Source: Ophiosphaerella korrae
Taxonomy: Eukaryota; Ascomycota; Dothideomycetes; Pleosporales; Phaeosphaeriaceae
NCBI GenBank assembly: GCA_028456385.1
Contig: JALNQF010000220.1
Coordinates: forward strand, 1 to 64,000
Length of the DNA: 64,000 bases
Direction: 5' to 3'
In this document: piece by piece, positions 25,600 through 37,526 of the stretch
Position numbering within the stretch: position 1 is the stretch's first letter
Layout: every line of letters begins with the position of its first letter
Made by a program: the position numbers and the translations under genes
The notes under the pieces: model-generated
What the model was told of the DNA's origin: nothing
Databases searched by the model: none
The model's input: only the letters and a program-made list of their open reading frames with translations

Positions 25600-28500
25600 C
25601 AGTCTAGAGGGTTTTAACTTTAGAACTCCTCTAGTTTCTTAAAGCAATTTAGATTATCCTCTAGTTCCTATATTTTTTCCTATAGTTGTCCTTTTTTATC
25701 TATTCCTATCTATTCTACTAAGTAGTAGTTTCTTTTGTTGTAGAACTAGTACTATAGAATTTCTTTAACTTCTTATTCTTTCTATTCTCTATATATGTCT
25801 ACTTCGTACACTAGTAGTTCTATTTCTTGTAGTACTTATTCTAGTAGTACTACGTAGAATATTAAGTATATCCTTATTTTACTTAGTAGCTTTAATTTAA
25901 ATATAACTAGTATAACTTCTTTCTTAATTTTGTATAGTCTTATCTTAACGTAGTTAAGTTTTAAACTTAGTCTCTTACTCTTAATATTTCTTCGTACTAA
26001 CTATACTTTTTCTCCCTCTCTAAATTAGAGTCTATTTTTATACTTCTTGTTATAATATTTTTCTATATAATTATATAGGAATTTAGCGTCCTATTTTAGC
26101 TAGTTATATATATCTTTAAGTCTATTAGCAAAGTTTTCTCCTCTTAGAGACTAAGATATCTAGTTTCTTAGTGTCTAGTATATATTAGGATTAAATCTAT
26201 AGTTTATAAAGAAAAGTAATACTCCTATTACTATATTCTTTGCGCTGTTATATACTAACTGTGCTATAGGTAGTAACTATACCTAATTATTCTAGTTATC
26301 GTTAAGGTAGCATCTTAAGTATTATTTTACTATTTATTTTATTTATTCTAATTATCTATCTATTTGTAGATAATATACTATAGATATTACGTACTATATT
26401 CCTAATTGCGCTATTATTATTTACTATAGTTTTAATGTAAATTGTATATCTCTATCTATAATAATTTTGTCTAGTAGTCTATATTAACTAATTATAGTTC
26501 CTAGAACCTAGTATATAGTAACTTCTATTCTACTTTTTTCCTTATATAGTCTAAAGTATAAGTATTTTATAAGTTTATCTACTATTATTAGGATTCTATT
26601 ATATTTAACTCCTAATATTAGGTTCTTAGACTTAGGTAACTTTATAAAGTCTATAGAAATAACTCCTTATAGTTATTCTAGTATCTTAACTAGTTATAGT
26701 ATTCTATATAGTGCGTATCTATTATACTTATTTCTATAATATTCTATATAGTCTTGTAGTATTTCTATTACTAGTTGTTTTACTTTTAGAATATAGTAAT
26801 CTTGTAGTAGCCTATCTAATATTTTGTTAATACCTTAGTAACTATATACTAGTAATTTATAGAATTATCGTATAAATTCTCTCTATATTTTCTTTAGGAT
26901 ATATATTCTCTTATAGGCTTATACTAATCCTTCTTAGATTTCTAATTTTTCTATTTCTTTAGATACTTTCTTTATTACTTTCTAAATCTATTCGTCTAGC
27001 TTACTATTTATTCTTTTAAGTGTTATAGCTATTTTAAGTATATTTAGGATTAAATATCCTTCTTTATTCTTTACTAGAACTATACTAGTAGGGCTTACTT
27101 CTTCTTATAAGTTTAGTCTTCTACTAAGAGCATTTATAAACTAATTGTCTTTTCCTTTTATATATATAATTTCTATATTAAATATTAATAGGAATTCCTA
27201 CTATCTTGTATAGTATTATAATAGTTCTTTATTTATTATAAATCCTATAAGATTCTTATAGTCTATATAGACCTTTGTTTTATATTTTACTCCTTACAAG
27301 TATACTCTCTATTACTTAAATACTTAATAGATTGCTAGTATTTCTTTATTGTATATTAGGTAATTAAGTTCTACTATCTTTATCTTCTTAGAGAAGTATT
27401 CTACTAGATACTCTTTTTTAGTCTTAGGGTCCTCTTGTATTAGTGCTATTCTATAGACTAAGTTAGACGCGTCTATCTTTACTATTACTAGTAAGTCTAG
27501 GTTATATATTCTAATAACTAGGTTCTCTATAAACTTTCTTTTAATCTTCTTAAATACTTTATTACGTTCTTTTATTTATTTAAAAGGCGTATCTTTTTTT
27601 ATAAGCTCTATTATTAGTTCTATATCTTTAGACTATCTTACTATAAACTTTTTATAAAAGTTAGCTAACCTATAAAATTACTATACTTCCTTTAGGTTTT
27701 TTAGTGTTAGCTATTCGTTAATTAATCTAATCTTTTCTAAGTTAATCTTGATTTTTCCTAGTTTATTAATAAATCTAAGGAAGTCTATTTCTTTTATATA
27801 AAATTTGTATTTTCTTATTTTAAAAAATAGTTTATTCTCTACTAGTTTCTCTAGTACTCTATATACGTATTATACGTGTTCTTCTTCTATTTCTAAGAAT
27901 ATAAGGATGTCGTCTAGGTATATAAATATAAATACGTCTAAGTACTCTCTTAGTACTATATTAATTCTTTCTTAGAAGGCTGCTAGTGCATTTATTAGGC
28001 TAAATAGTATAACTAAGTATTTGTATAGTCTATATTATGTTCTAAACACTATTTTCTATTTATCTCCTTTTTTAATTCTAATCTAGTAGTAGGCGTTCTA
28101 GATATCTAGTTTTGTAAAGATTTTTGCTCTTTGTAATTTATCTTATATTTTATCTATTTGTAGTAATAGGTATTAGTTTTTATTTATAATTGCGTTAGTT
28201 TTCCTAAAATCTACGTAGAGTCTTTTATTACTTATTCTCTTTTTATCTATAAATATAAGTCTATATACTACTAAGGATTTAGACTTATATATCTATCTTT
28301 TTTTAATTGCTTTTTCGATAAATATTTACTTAATCTTAGATTCTTCTTCTATTTTTCTATAGACTAGACTCTATCTTACGTCTTTTCTTTCTTCTAGCTC
28401 TATTGCTAAATCCTATAGTTAGTGTTCTAGAAGGTAGTCTTCTAGCTCTATAAGCTATTTTTCCTATTTCTTATATTTTTTAAAGAATTCTCCTTTGTAA

Positions 28501-31060
28501 GTACTTATATTAGCTTTTAACATATCTATTCTATAGTAATTAATCTTCTTTATTCTCTAATTAATATATAGGTTAGTTATCTATAACTATAGTATACCTA
28601 ATATTATATCTTACTTATTATTAATTGTTATTATATCTATAACTATATTCTAGATTATTATTCTTTCTAGTTCTAGTGTAGAGAGTTTTGTCTCAAACCT
28701 AATAGGTTCCTAAAATAGTTTTCCTTTAATTGTACTTAGTTGTCGAGGGTATTTCTTTATTATATAACACATTCCTTCTATTTTTACAAACTTCTTAGAT
28801 ATAAAGTTCTTTGTAGCTCTACTATTAATTATTAATTGTACCTTCTTTCTTTAGTACGTGCCTGTTTTTGTAATATATAGGCCTCTTATACCTTTTAGCT
28901 TTTCTTACTTAGGTAATTTTATAAATTGTCTATCTTTCTAGGGCTATAGCCTTACTTTAAGTTTGTATTCTTTATATTTTAGATATTTATTATTTGTATA
29001 TTTATACTATAGTCCTCTTTAGACGCATTTCTTAGTTAGCTTAGGTCTAGGCCTTACTACTACGTATCTATTTTCTAGGATTATTTCCTATCCTTAGATA
29101 TTCTTTGTTATAATTACTCTAGTATAATTATAGCTTTTTCTTCTTATAGGCTATATATTGTTATTTACTTGAGAGTTCCTGTATATAATATAGTTTTTAT
29201 CTAGGTATAATATCTATAATACTTTAAAGTGTACTAGGTGTTTAGGATCTATTATCTTATTATCCCCTTCCTAGTATTAGTCTTTACTAGGTGTATTTAT
29301 TATTAGGATATAGTATACTACTAGTATTCTTAGTATATAGGCTTCGTTAATTTATTATATTTTCTTTACAAGGTGTTACTATTCTCTTTATATAGGTATT
29401 CTTCTTACTACAACTATATACTACTTTATCTATTCTTAAAATAGTGTAAATTTTATTTCTTTAAGGTTGCGTTCTTTCTAGTCTTTGTACGCTTCCTCTA
29501 TACTTATAACTATTAAGTATATTTAAATAAATCTCTATTCTTTGTTTTATTCTTCTATTTCTATTATAGTATAGCTATTATAGCTATATATATCTAGCTA
29601 GGTATATTCTATACTTCTTATACTAACTTGTCTTTTACTTTCTCTTAGATTTTTAGAAGAAGCTATAGTAGTCTCTTTATCTAGTACAAGTCCTTTAGCC
29701 TAGATTAATAGAATCTAGGGTTTTTCTTCTTCTAAGTCTTCTATTAGTAAGTCTATTACGTATACTATTTCTTCTAGCTACGCTTTTGTTCTATTTTCTT
29801 TTGTTATAGCTACTCTTTATCTCTATTTCTAAGAGAACTATACTACTCTCTACTTACTAGAAAGATATATATAGTAGTTGTTATTATAATAAAAGGTCTA
29901 GTAGAGTATTATATATTATACTTCTTTGCTCCTAGCTACTTTTTCCTAGGGTTTAGCCTATACTTATAGTACTTCTTTTTTTTTCTTAGTTGTTTTTAAC
30001 TATATTTCTTTCTTTAGGTCTTTACTTTTGTAGTCTTTTACAAAGTATCTTAGTTTCTTGTATTTATAATATACTATATCCTTCTTCTTTTATAATTAGT
30101 AGTCTTTCGCGTAGTAGCCTTTTTTACTATAGTTAAAGTACGTAAAGTCTTTATTCTTCTTCTTTTTCTTATCCTTATTAGCGTTAAGGATTATAGGGTC
30201 TCTAACATCCTAGTTTCTAGTTTAGTTTCTATACTTGTTCTTTTTCTATTCTTAGAGATTATCGTCGATCTATATTACCTATTATTTTAGGGCTTCTAGT
30301 GTCCTAGGCTTTTCTATATAGATTATTTTGTATTAGATTTTCGAGTTTAGTCCTTGCTTAAATCTTAATATTAAGGCTAACTTATTCTATTCTATATTTT
30401 AGGATAGTTATTTAAATTATAATACGTATTTAGGAATACTTTTATTTTATGTAAGCTTTTTAAGTTTCTCTTTAGCTTGTTAGGTAATATCTATATCCCT
30501 AAATACTACTCTTATTCTTTTAGTAAAGTACTTGTAACTTCTAAAAATAGCTCTTATCTTATCTTTCTAGGTTATTAGAGAATATATTGTATAGTCTATC
30601 TAGTAAGGTTTGTACTATCTTATTGCGTCTTCTTTAAGATATAATCTAATATATATTACCTTCTTTTCTTCTATATCGAAGTATAGTACTTATACATCTA
30701 TCTAGAGTTATACTAATACAATAAAAGGTCTTAGTTTTTCCCTTATTCTATTAAACTTCTTAAGGATAGGTATCTTTAGTAGTTTCTTTATTGCACTTAT
30801 CTCTAGGCGTTGTATAATTAACTCTATTTAATTCTAACCTTTAATAATAGCTTTAATCTATACTTTGTTTTATTTCGCGTAATCCTACAGTTTCTTATTC
30901 TACGTCTCTAAGGCGTTAATTACTATCTTTATATCTTCTTTCTTAGAGATTAGGTTATTAATACAATCTTTAATTGTTTCCTATATAGTACTGTCTAATT
31001 CTTAGCTACTCCTAGGTACTTTACTAGTTAAACTTTCCGCTATCGTGTTAGCTAGACTGT
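25600..31060 (-). pseudogene. Gag-Pol of chromovirus C, RIP-inactivated but RT motif kept
   Basis: It has the same layout as element A. Knuckle remnants lie at about 30040-30150. The RT active site at 27906-27917 still reads YLDD, unlike YLDN in A and B. RNase H is around 27300-27530 and the integrase core near 26640. Many TAG and TAA codons remain, so no functional protein is possible. Confidence 0.85.
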
Positions 31061-31104
31061 ACGCTACTTACGCTTCGCTTCTCCTAATAACTAAATTAGT
31101 AAAG

Positions 31105-31544
31105 TGTAATAGGCTACCTATTGTTAACTATAGGTACTAGTAATAGGGGTTAGTAGATTAGGAGGTAATAACAAAGGCTTATTTTATAATTTATAATAAC
31201 TATAAATAATAGAAGATATTTTGCAACTATCTTGTATTAGCGTTCTATAGTTAAAGGATTAAATTACTAATACTATCCTAATAATGCGCATACTATTAAC
31301 TATATACCTAGGCCTCTTAGCTAACTTTGTACTTCGTGTTTACTAAGATCGTAAATCGTAAATCTATTACGTGTTTAACTTTGTACTTTGTATTTACTAA
31401 GATTACGAATTGCGAATCTATTACGTGTCTCTATTATAGTTAGTCTCCTAGTCTAGTTTGTTTTCCTATAGGTTATATGTATTGTTATTATTTGTAGTAA
31501 GACTAATTAGTTTAAATTAGTTTTCTCTTATTATAGCTATAATA
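31105..31544 (-). repeat. 5' LTR of chromovirus C
   Basis: 440 bp with two copies of the 54-bp subrepeat. The outer end reads ATAATA, from ATAACA. Confidence 0.92.
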
Positions 31545-34424
31545 CACGCGCTAGTTACTTAGCCTAGTAGAGCTCGTTAACAGCGCTAAGCGTACTATAA
31601 TAGCTCTCTACCCTAGACTCCTTATATTATTAAAGATTATATACTATATACTTATTACTTTAGCTATAGATAGTACTTATATCTAGTAAATATTTAATAA
31701 CTAGTATTTTATAAAGTAACTAATCTAAGCTTTTAGATTAAGTCTTTATAGCCTTAATTTACTATAATATATATTATTAGTTATTATAAAGGCTTTATAA
31801 CTATATACTTTTAAATAAGCTAAGCTTAGCTTTCTTATTAAAGCTATAATTCTTTAGTTCTTAGTAACTTTTATAAAGAATACTTTATATAGTATCTTCT
31901 AGTTATTTAAGTAACTAAGAGTATAATTATAGAAGTAGACTCTAGCTTATATAATTTTAAGATAAAGCTCTTATAGTAGATTTATATTAAGTTATTTAGT
32001 ACGTAACTTTTCTTTATTAATTCTTTTAGCTTACTTAGCTCTTCTATTTTAGGCTTAAGTATCTAAAGCTAAAGGTTTAATAGTAATACCTTATAAGTTT
32101 AACTAGTACTAGACCTCTAGTTTTACTATTGTAATCTTGTTATTAGCTTTAATTACTTTAACTAAGATACTATACTAATTCTTTAAGAAGAGAGTTAAGT
32201 TTAATAGTATCTTAATAATTAATTTAGCTAGCTAGTTATTAGTAAAGTAGAAGTCTTACTATAGCTTTAAGTACTTATTAGTAATAAGTATCTAGCTTTT
32301 CTCTTTAGTAACACTTTATACTTTATATAAATAGAAGTTAATAGAGAGTTTTTTTCTTAGCTCTTTCTAACTAATTCTTAGTGTATAGCTAATTTACTAC
32401 TTTATCTTAGCTTTACTATATATATTATACTAGACTATAGATACTCTTTTTATACGTACCTTTTAAGCTTACTAGATAAGATATTTAATTATAGCTAGTT
32501 TAAGATAGCTAAGTCTCTTATACTATAGTAGTACTAGTATTCTAGTAGTCTAAGGCTTATATATATAGTATACTACTTAGTACTATAGATTATATAGTAA
32601 ATAATACTTAAGTACCTATTAACTATAAACTTTAGTAAGCTCTCTAATTATTTATCTATTAGGCTTATTTAGAGTTATTAGTTTAAATTAAGTGTTTTAC
32701 TATATTCCTTTTTACTAAAGTAGTTAGAAAAAGACTAGGTTATATAGAATATCTAGGTATATAGTAATATTATATAGAGTTACTTTCTTTTTTCTAATTA
32801 GCTTTTTAGCGTAATTATAATTAATCTATATTCTTTTATCTATATTTTAGACTTACCTACCTATATATAATTATTTAGTATAAGTAGGTAGTAGTTAGAT
32901 ACCTAAGTAGGATTATTTATAATATAGGAAGTTAAGCTAAAGTTTAAGATAAATAAGTTTTAGAGTAAATAGCTATTAAGGCTTATTATAGTAAAGATAC
33001 TTTTAATCTCTAATATTTACTAGCTTTCTAGTTAATCTTCTTCTTCTATAAAACCTAGAGTTAGTAATTTCTTTATCTAGGGTTTAGACTATCTTCTAAT
33101 TAGCCCTTATAATATAGTATTATTTTTACGTTTATAATTAATAAGTCCTTATACAATCTTGTTTAGGTACTAATTCTCTAGTACTTTATCTAGATAGATA
33201 TAATAGTATTCCTTTAGAGAATAGTATTTACTATAAGTAAAGTATAGTAATCTCTTTATAGTAGTAGTCTCTCTAGACTTCTTTTTATAAGTATAGTTAC
33301 TACGTTTATAAGCTTTTCTCTTTAAACCTAACTCTTTTTAAGTAAGTTAACTAGTATTATACTCTAGTCTTTAAAGTTTCTCTAGGTAATATATACTTTC
33401 TATAAGAGAAGCGTCTCTAGTCTTACTTTAAGTAGATTTACTACTATTAGTAAAGTATAATAAAGTACTATTTACTATAAAAGTAGCTTTCCTCTCTTTT
33501 AGAAGATATACTATTATTATATATTCTTAGAAGTATTTTATTATTTCTTTCTAGGTTATATACTTATTAAAGCGTCTATAGTCCTAAAAATTAATTAACT
33601 ATATAGGTGTAGCCTTATTAATAGCTAAGAGGAAATCTTTAGTTACTACTATAAGATTTAAGACTTTTATAACTTAATAAGTTTTAGCGTCTATAGTAGC
33701 TTAGTTATACTTAGCTATTTAGGTATTCTAATTTAAAGTATTCCTTATTAGTTTAAGTAAACTAATATAGTACTTACAAGTACGCTCTCTTTCTATCTAC
33801 TTATTAATCCTAACTATTTGTTTTAGGTTAGTAAGCTATTATCTTATTAATTAATTTAGTAGGTAGTATATACGTAGTAGATATAGTAAGACTAATAATT
33901 AGATAAATACTATAATATATTATAGGCTTATTTATTCTTTATTGTATATATATTAATTATTTTAATATTACTTAGAGAGAGTCTTATAGTACTTAAGATC
34001 CTCCTTAAAAGCTTTAAGGCCTACTACTAAGAGTTTAGACTAATACGTTAGTTCCTTAATATTATTAGCTAGAGTATAATTAGCGAGTACTAAAAGATTA
34101 ATAAGTTCTAGTGTATTTATAAGCTCTATAGTAGAGGCTAAGTTAATTTAATCCTAGATTTTATATATAATGTATCTTAACTATAGCTAAGTTAGCTAAG
34201 TAGTATAGTTAGTATTAGTTTTTAACGTTATAGTTAGATTATATTAGGTAATACTAGCTATCTTAGTATAGCTTTAAGCTATAAGAGAGTAAGAGATTAG
34301 TACTTTTTACTAATGCGTATATAGTACTTAGCTTAATACTTAGCTTAATACTTAAGTTAATACTTAAGTTAATATAGGTAGGTACTAGTTTACTTAACTT
34401 AGTTAAGGTAGTAAGACTCTAAAT
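31545..34424 (-). pseudogene. Copia Gag, protease and integrase region, RIPed
   Basis: On the minus strand a copia integrase core can be followed at about 32000-32460, including a KARYLLLI block and an LKNQY-type segment in neighbouring frames. Gag should lie between 33000 and 34400, but no diagnostic motif survives there. It joins the Pol part at 24580 across chromovirus C. Confidence 0.65.
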
Positions 34425-34990
34425 TATTAGATTTAAAGGAAGTTATAGTAGTTTAATAAAAAGGCTTTTTTATAATAGCTATATAAGTACTTTATTAGAG
34501 AGGGATACTAGAGCTTTTAGAAAAGCCCTTTTTTAGTTAGTTACTTATAACTTAAAAGTACTAGGTATAAACTAAGTAGATTAATTAATCTCTCTATCTT
34601 TATCTATCTCTAGCCCTGCGCTCTATCTATATATCTACGATGCAGCGGTCTCAGCTAGGTCTCTCGAGATAGCGGCGAGCTAGATCCTTAACACTCCTTC
34701 TATTAAGGTACTAATTTCTTTGTTGTATTAGTTGTACTAACGTCGTCTATTTCCTTGTATATAAGATCCTTTATTTAATTCCTTTGCTTGTAAAGGTCGA
34801 GGCTACAATCTATTTAGCTGCGGTAAGGTTAGCGACTTAGCGATTGTTACGCCTGTGCGCCAAGCTAATTAGATCGTAGTACTAGCTTAAGCGAGCTAAT
34901 TAACAGATTCTAGGTACACCTACACCTAGAATCTGTTGCGCCTCTCTGCGCACATGCTATCGAGCATCTAATTAGGCAACTTATCTAATA
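34425..34990 (-). repeat. 5' LTR of the copia element, RIPed in one part only
   Basis: 566 bp. The first roughly 200 bp are almost identical to the RIPed 3' LTR (five differences by eye). From about 34625 to the end this copy keeps CpA, TpG and CpG and differs from the 3' LTR at dozens of sites, almost all C/T or G/A. Confidence 0.9.
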
Positions 34991-35240
34991 CTACTATAGT
35001 AGCTAGTAAACTCGCTAGATCTTAACCCTATTAAGAACGTTTAGAGACTCCTTAAGGCAAGAGTTTAGAAAAGATAGCTAAAAACAAAGGCTGCTTATAT
35101 CTAAGAACAATAGGCTAAGCTTAAACTCAAGGATATTTAGAAATACTACGTAAATATAAAGGATCGTTGTAAGGCTATACACTAGGTAGGAGGTAGCTAT
35201 ACGCTATATTAAAGGGCTGTTTTATATATAAAATACAGTA
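34991..35240 (+). pseudogene. Tc1/mariner-type transposase, C-terminal part
   Basis: It continues the frame of 13900-14671. The block NSLDLNPIKNV*RLLKARV (35016-35070) is the Tc1 family signature around the third catalytic acidic residue, which appears as Lys here (E to K). The frame then runs to a stop near 35228. Joined across the CTACT duplication the two halves are in the same frame. Stops stand at Trp and Gln positions. Confidence 0.88.
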
Positions 35241-35329
35241 TAACGTAAAGCACTACTAGACCCGTCAAACTACTAAACCTATTAGAATCTCTTAGCACAA
35301 CTAACTCGTTATACAGGATTATTATTATT

Positions 35330-35866
35330 ACTCTTAGAACTACTTAAAAACATATACTGCGTGCTAGCTTCTAATTCAGAAGACTCAGCTGTATCTTTCT
35401 AACATGTTCTTGCGTTGTGCCCAGTCTCTCCACACGTACTACAGCGGCGTTAAGTAAGTAGTGCTCCTTCTTGCACACTACTACTGCGCGCCCTTTTTAG
35501 TAGATTAACTGGCGAAGACGCGCTAGCAGCCACCTGATCTGCAGTCTCACCATACTCTAAAGCTCTACCTCACTGAAGACGCTTCCTTTTGCGCGCTTCT
35601 CGCTGAGTCATTGCGTCTAATTGCTCTTCAAGCTCGGTAATGCGGGATGCTTGAAGAGCAGTTTAGTGCAGCATAAATTCAGCGCCTTTAACAAACTGTA
35701 AAAAGCCAGCCTGCGCAGCTAAAGGTGACTGCATAAAAGAGTTGCTTACGAGCTTTGACTGTGAGCTAAACTCGTGCGTATTGCTTGGAGTTTTTGACTG
35801 CCACGGCGTCTCTAGTGGTGAGGGTCCTGGTGGGGTACGCAACTGAACGTCAAGGCGATCCAACAC
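35330..35866 (-). pseudogene. Pogo/Fot1-type transposase, C-terminal remnant
   Basis: It matches the C-terminal third of the copy at 54350-55393: LDRLDVQLRTP at the N-terminal side, then THEFSSQSKL, a basic KRKR block, and a CCHC knuckle CSTCGETGHNARTC near 35400-35440. Homology stops abruptly at about 35867, so the catalytic core is missing. Internal stops are TAA and TAG. Confidence 0.85.
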
Positions 35867-36905
35867 TTTACGTTGTTACATATCGGCCCGATGGTCCCAC
35901 CTTTGATCCCCGTCCATGTACCCCCCTCGTAAACCAGCGGGAGGCCCTGGCAGATTGCCGAATGAGATCACCCCGAACGTGTGGATACCCGGCCTCACAC
36001 CGAATGCGATTAATACGAACTAATCCTTTGTATGTACAGAGCCTTCTTTCGCCATGCACCGACTGTAAATGTGGTCGAATCTGACTCGGAACAGTTTCCT
36101 TTCCTTGACTGATCGGCAAGTCGCGTCCTTCAGTACCGGGAATCAATGACGAGCAGCAAATACCTCGCTGTGCCGCCGCGGCGAGAGTCAGTCAACGCTT
36201 ACAGTTTTGATGCTGTATGTATTAGCCAGGAGGACTAGTGCTTGTTGATCGCCATAGATTTCGGTTCCAATAAAACGCCAGGTTTTGGTAGGCGCCCGTG
36301 TCGCGTACAGGGATTGCGGGTCTGTGTTGCGTATCCGAGCCGCCAACTTCATTCGTCCTTCGAGACCTCCCGATGAAAAGGGCGATTTCGACTTAGAAGA
36401 GCGCTCTTCGCATTAAGACAGGAAATCGGACGGATTCTTTGCACCGGGACGGCGCAGGGGGGGGGGTCGCGGGTTGATAGGATTCTGAAGCCACATTTAG
36501 CCTCGAACGACCTGTCCGTGAAGAAATAAATCAATGGATCCATATATGGCACCATCTTCAAGGTAGATCCCCTTTCTGAGCGAAATTCCCCTTCGCTAGG
36601 AGCCTTGAAGGACAGAGGAACCTTTTTCTGAGTCGAAATTCCCCTTTCCGTCGGATATTCCTACACCAAACCTTATCATGAATAGTCAATCTAACCCTTC
36701 GGCCCTACAATTGCGCCGGTTGTGTGTTAGAGAGCTGACTCAAGACGATTGCCTTTTTGCCTTGTGGATCGCTAAATGAAACGTTCTGAGCCAGACTTGC
36801 ATTTTGTGGAACGGGGTCTATCATGATCGGTAACCCGCTTTGCTACGCGCCGCTAGCACGGGCTGTATGTGCACTGACCATACTAGTCTACACATGCCGG
36901 ACTCT
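35867..36905. other. Intergenic, upstream of the cysteine-rich gene
   Basis: GC-balanced. Short opposed open frames at 35.8-36.5 kb show no domain. There is a run of ten G near 36460 and an imperfect direct repeat of CTTTCTGAGCGAAATTCCCC at about 36569-36650. Confidence 0.5.
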
Positions 36906-36912
36906 TATATAA
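36906..36912 (+). promoter_or_regulatory. TATA box of the cysteine-rich gene
   Basis: TATATAA lies 123 bp upstream of the chosen ATG at 37035. An ATG at 36920 is so close to the box that it is probably upstream of the transcription start. Confidence 0.5.
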
Positions 36913-37034
36913 GGGGTGAATGCAACCACAGATTTGCCTGAAAGTAAAGTCGACCGCTACAAATCACTGTAACCTTTCGCCAACCGCAATAATATCCTCG
37001 TACCATTTCTCACATCGAGCGCCCTTGATCCATA

Positions 37035-37526
37035 ATGCGCCCTCTCCTCTTAACTATGTTTCTCCTCTCCCTAAACCTCAGCCTCGCAACGTCAGACGCT
37101 GAACGCCGCCATGTCTACCTCCTCTACCGGTCTGACATCTGCACCGAGAACAACAAAGTTGCTTGCGATTCTCACTGCATGCCGCTAGGCTCCGTCTGCT
37201 GCGGCGACGGCAGTGGCTCTTACTGCCGACCCGGCAACATCTGTATTCCCAACGGCTGCTGTCCTGAAGGCAAAACGTGTATCGGAGGCGGCGGAACAAT
37301 GACCTTTCTTGACAACCTGACAAGAACGGGGTCTCTCCCGACTGATCCTCCAAGGACTACTGCACCTGGCGAGGGCCTTTCTGTTCCGACTCTGCCTGCA
37401 ATCCCAAGTTTTACTTTTGTTAGTAACCCTAGGGACCCCGAGGCTACTGGTGCAGCTTCTTCTGGCTGGAGTCGGGGCTTAGATCTTTCCACAGTACTTC
37501 TAATGGTTGCTCAGTTGGTGCTTTGA
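37035..37526 (+). CDS. Secreted cysteine-rich, GPI-anchor-type protein
   Basis: 163 residues, single exon. Residues 1-20 form a signal peptide (Leu-rich core LLLTMFLLSLNLSLA). Residues 36-82 hold ten cysteines (36, 44, 48, 55, 56, 64, 70, 75, 76, 82) arranged as C, C-x3-C, CC, C, C, CC, C, so up to five disulphides. A low-complexity Pro/Thr/Ser stretch follows, with one N-glycosylation site (Asn94), then a small-residue stretch around 139-144 and a hydrophobic tail 149-163, the usual layout of a GPI attachment signal. The family resembles widespread fungal cysteine-rich cell-surface proteins; the role (wall protein or effector) is inference. It lies about 2 kb from the AT-rich block and carries no stops or RIP signs. 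Confidence 0.88.
   Translation: MRPLLLTMFLLSLNLSLATSDAERRHVYLLYRSDICTENNKVACDSHCMPLGSVCCGDGSGSYCRPGNICIPNGCCPEGKTCIGGGGTMTFLDNLTRTGSLPTDPPRTTAPGEGLSVPTLPAIPSFTFVSNPRDPEATGAASSGWSRGLDLSTVLLMVAQLVL

Larger units (their letters stand above)
24581..31544 (-). mobile_element. Chromovirus C (Ty3/gypsy), RIPed, inside copia
   Basis: 6,964 bp with LTRs 24581-24966 (386 bp) and 31105-31544 (440 bp). The 54-bp difference is one extra subrepeat in the right copy. The flanking pentamers are TACGC (24576-24580) and CACGC (31545-31549), a 4/5 match whose single difference is a CpA-to-TpA change. The purine tract beside the 3' LTR is the same as in A. It lies inside the copia internal region. Confidence 0.93.
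14672..34990 (-). mobile_element. Ty1/copia LTR retrotransposon, interrupted by chromoviruses B and C
   Basis: LTRs at 14672-15231 and 34425-34990 are collinear, end in TATTAG...CTAATA (from TGTTAG...CTAACA by RIP-type changes) and are flanked by a perfect CTACT duplication (14667-14671, 34991-34995). Removing B and C with their duplications leaves about 6.3 kb, a normal copia length. The minus strand reads integrase, then RT and RNase H, towards the left LTR. It is inserted within a Tc1-type transposase gene. Confidence 0.93.

Noticed and set aside
35785..36146. Overlapping open frames on both strands
   Set aside because: Neither has a recognisable domain, and both straddle or abut the broken end of the pogo remnant.
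36180..36320. Possible rRNA fragment (GC-rich, stem-like text)
   Set aside because: I could not match it to a conserved rRNA core, and no neighbouring rRNA sequence is present.
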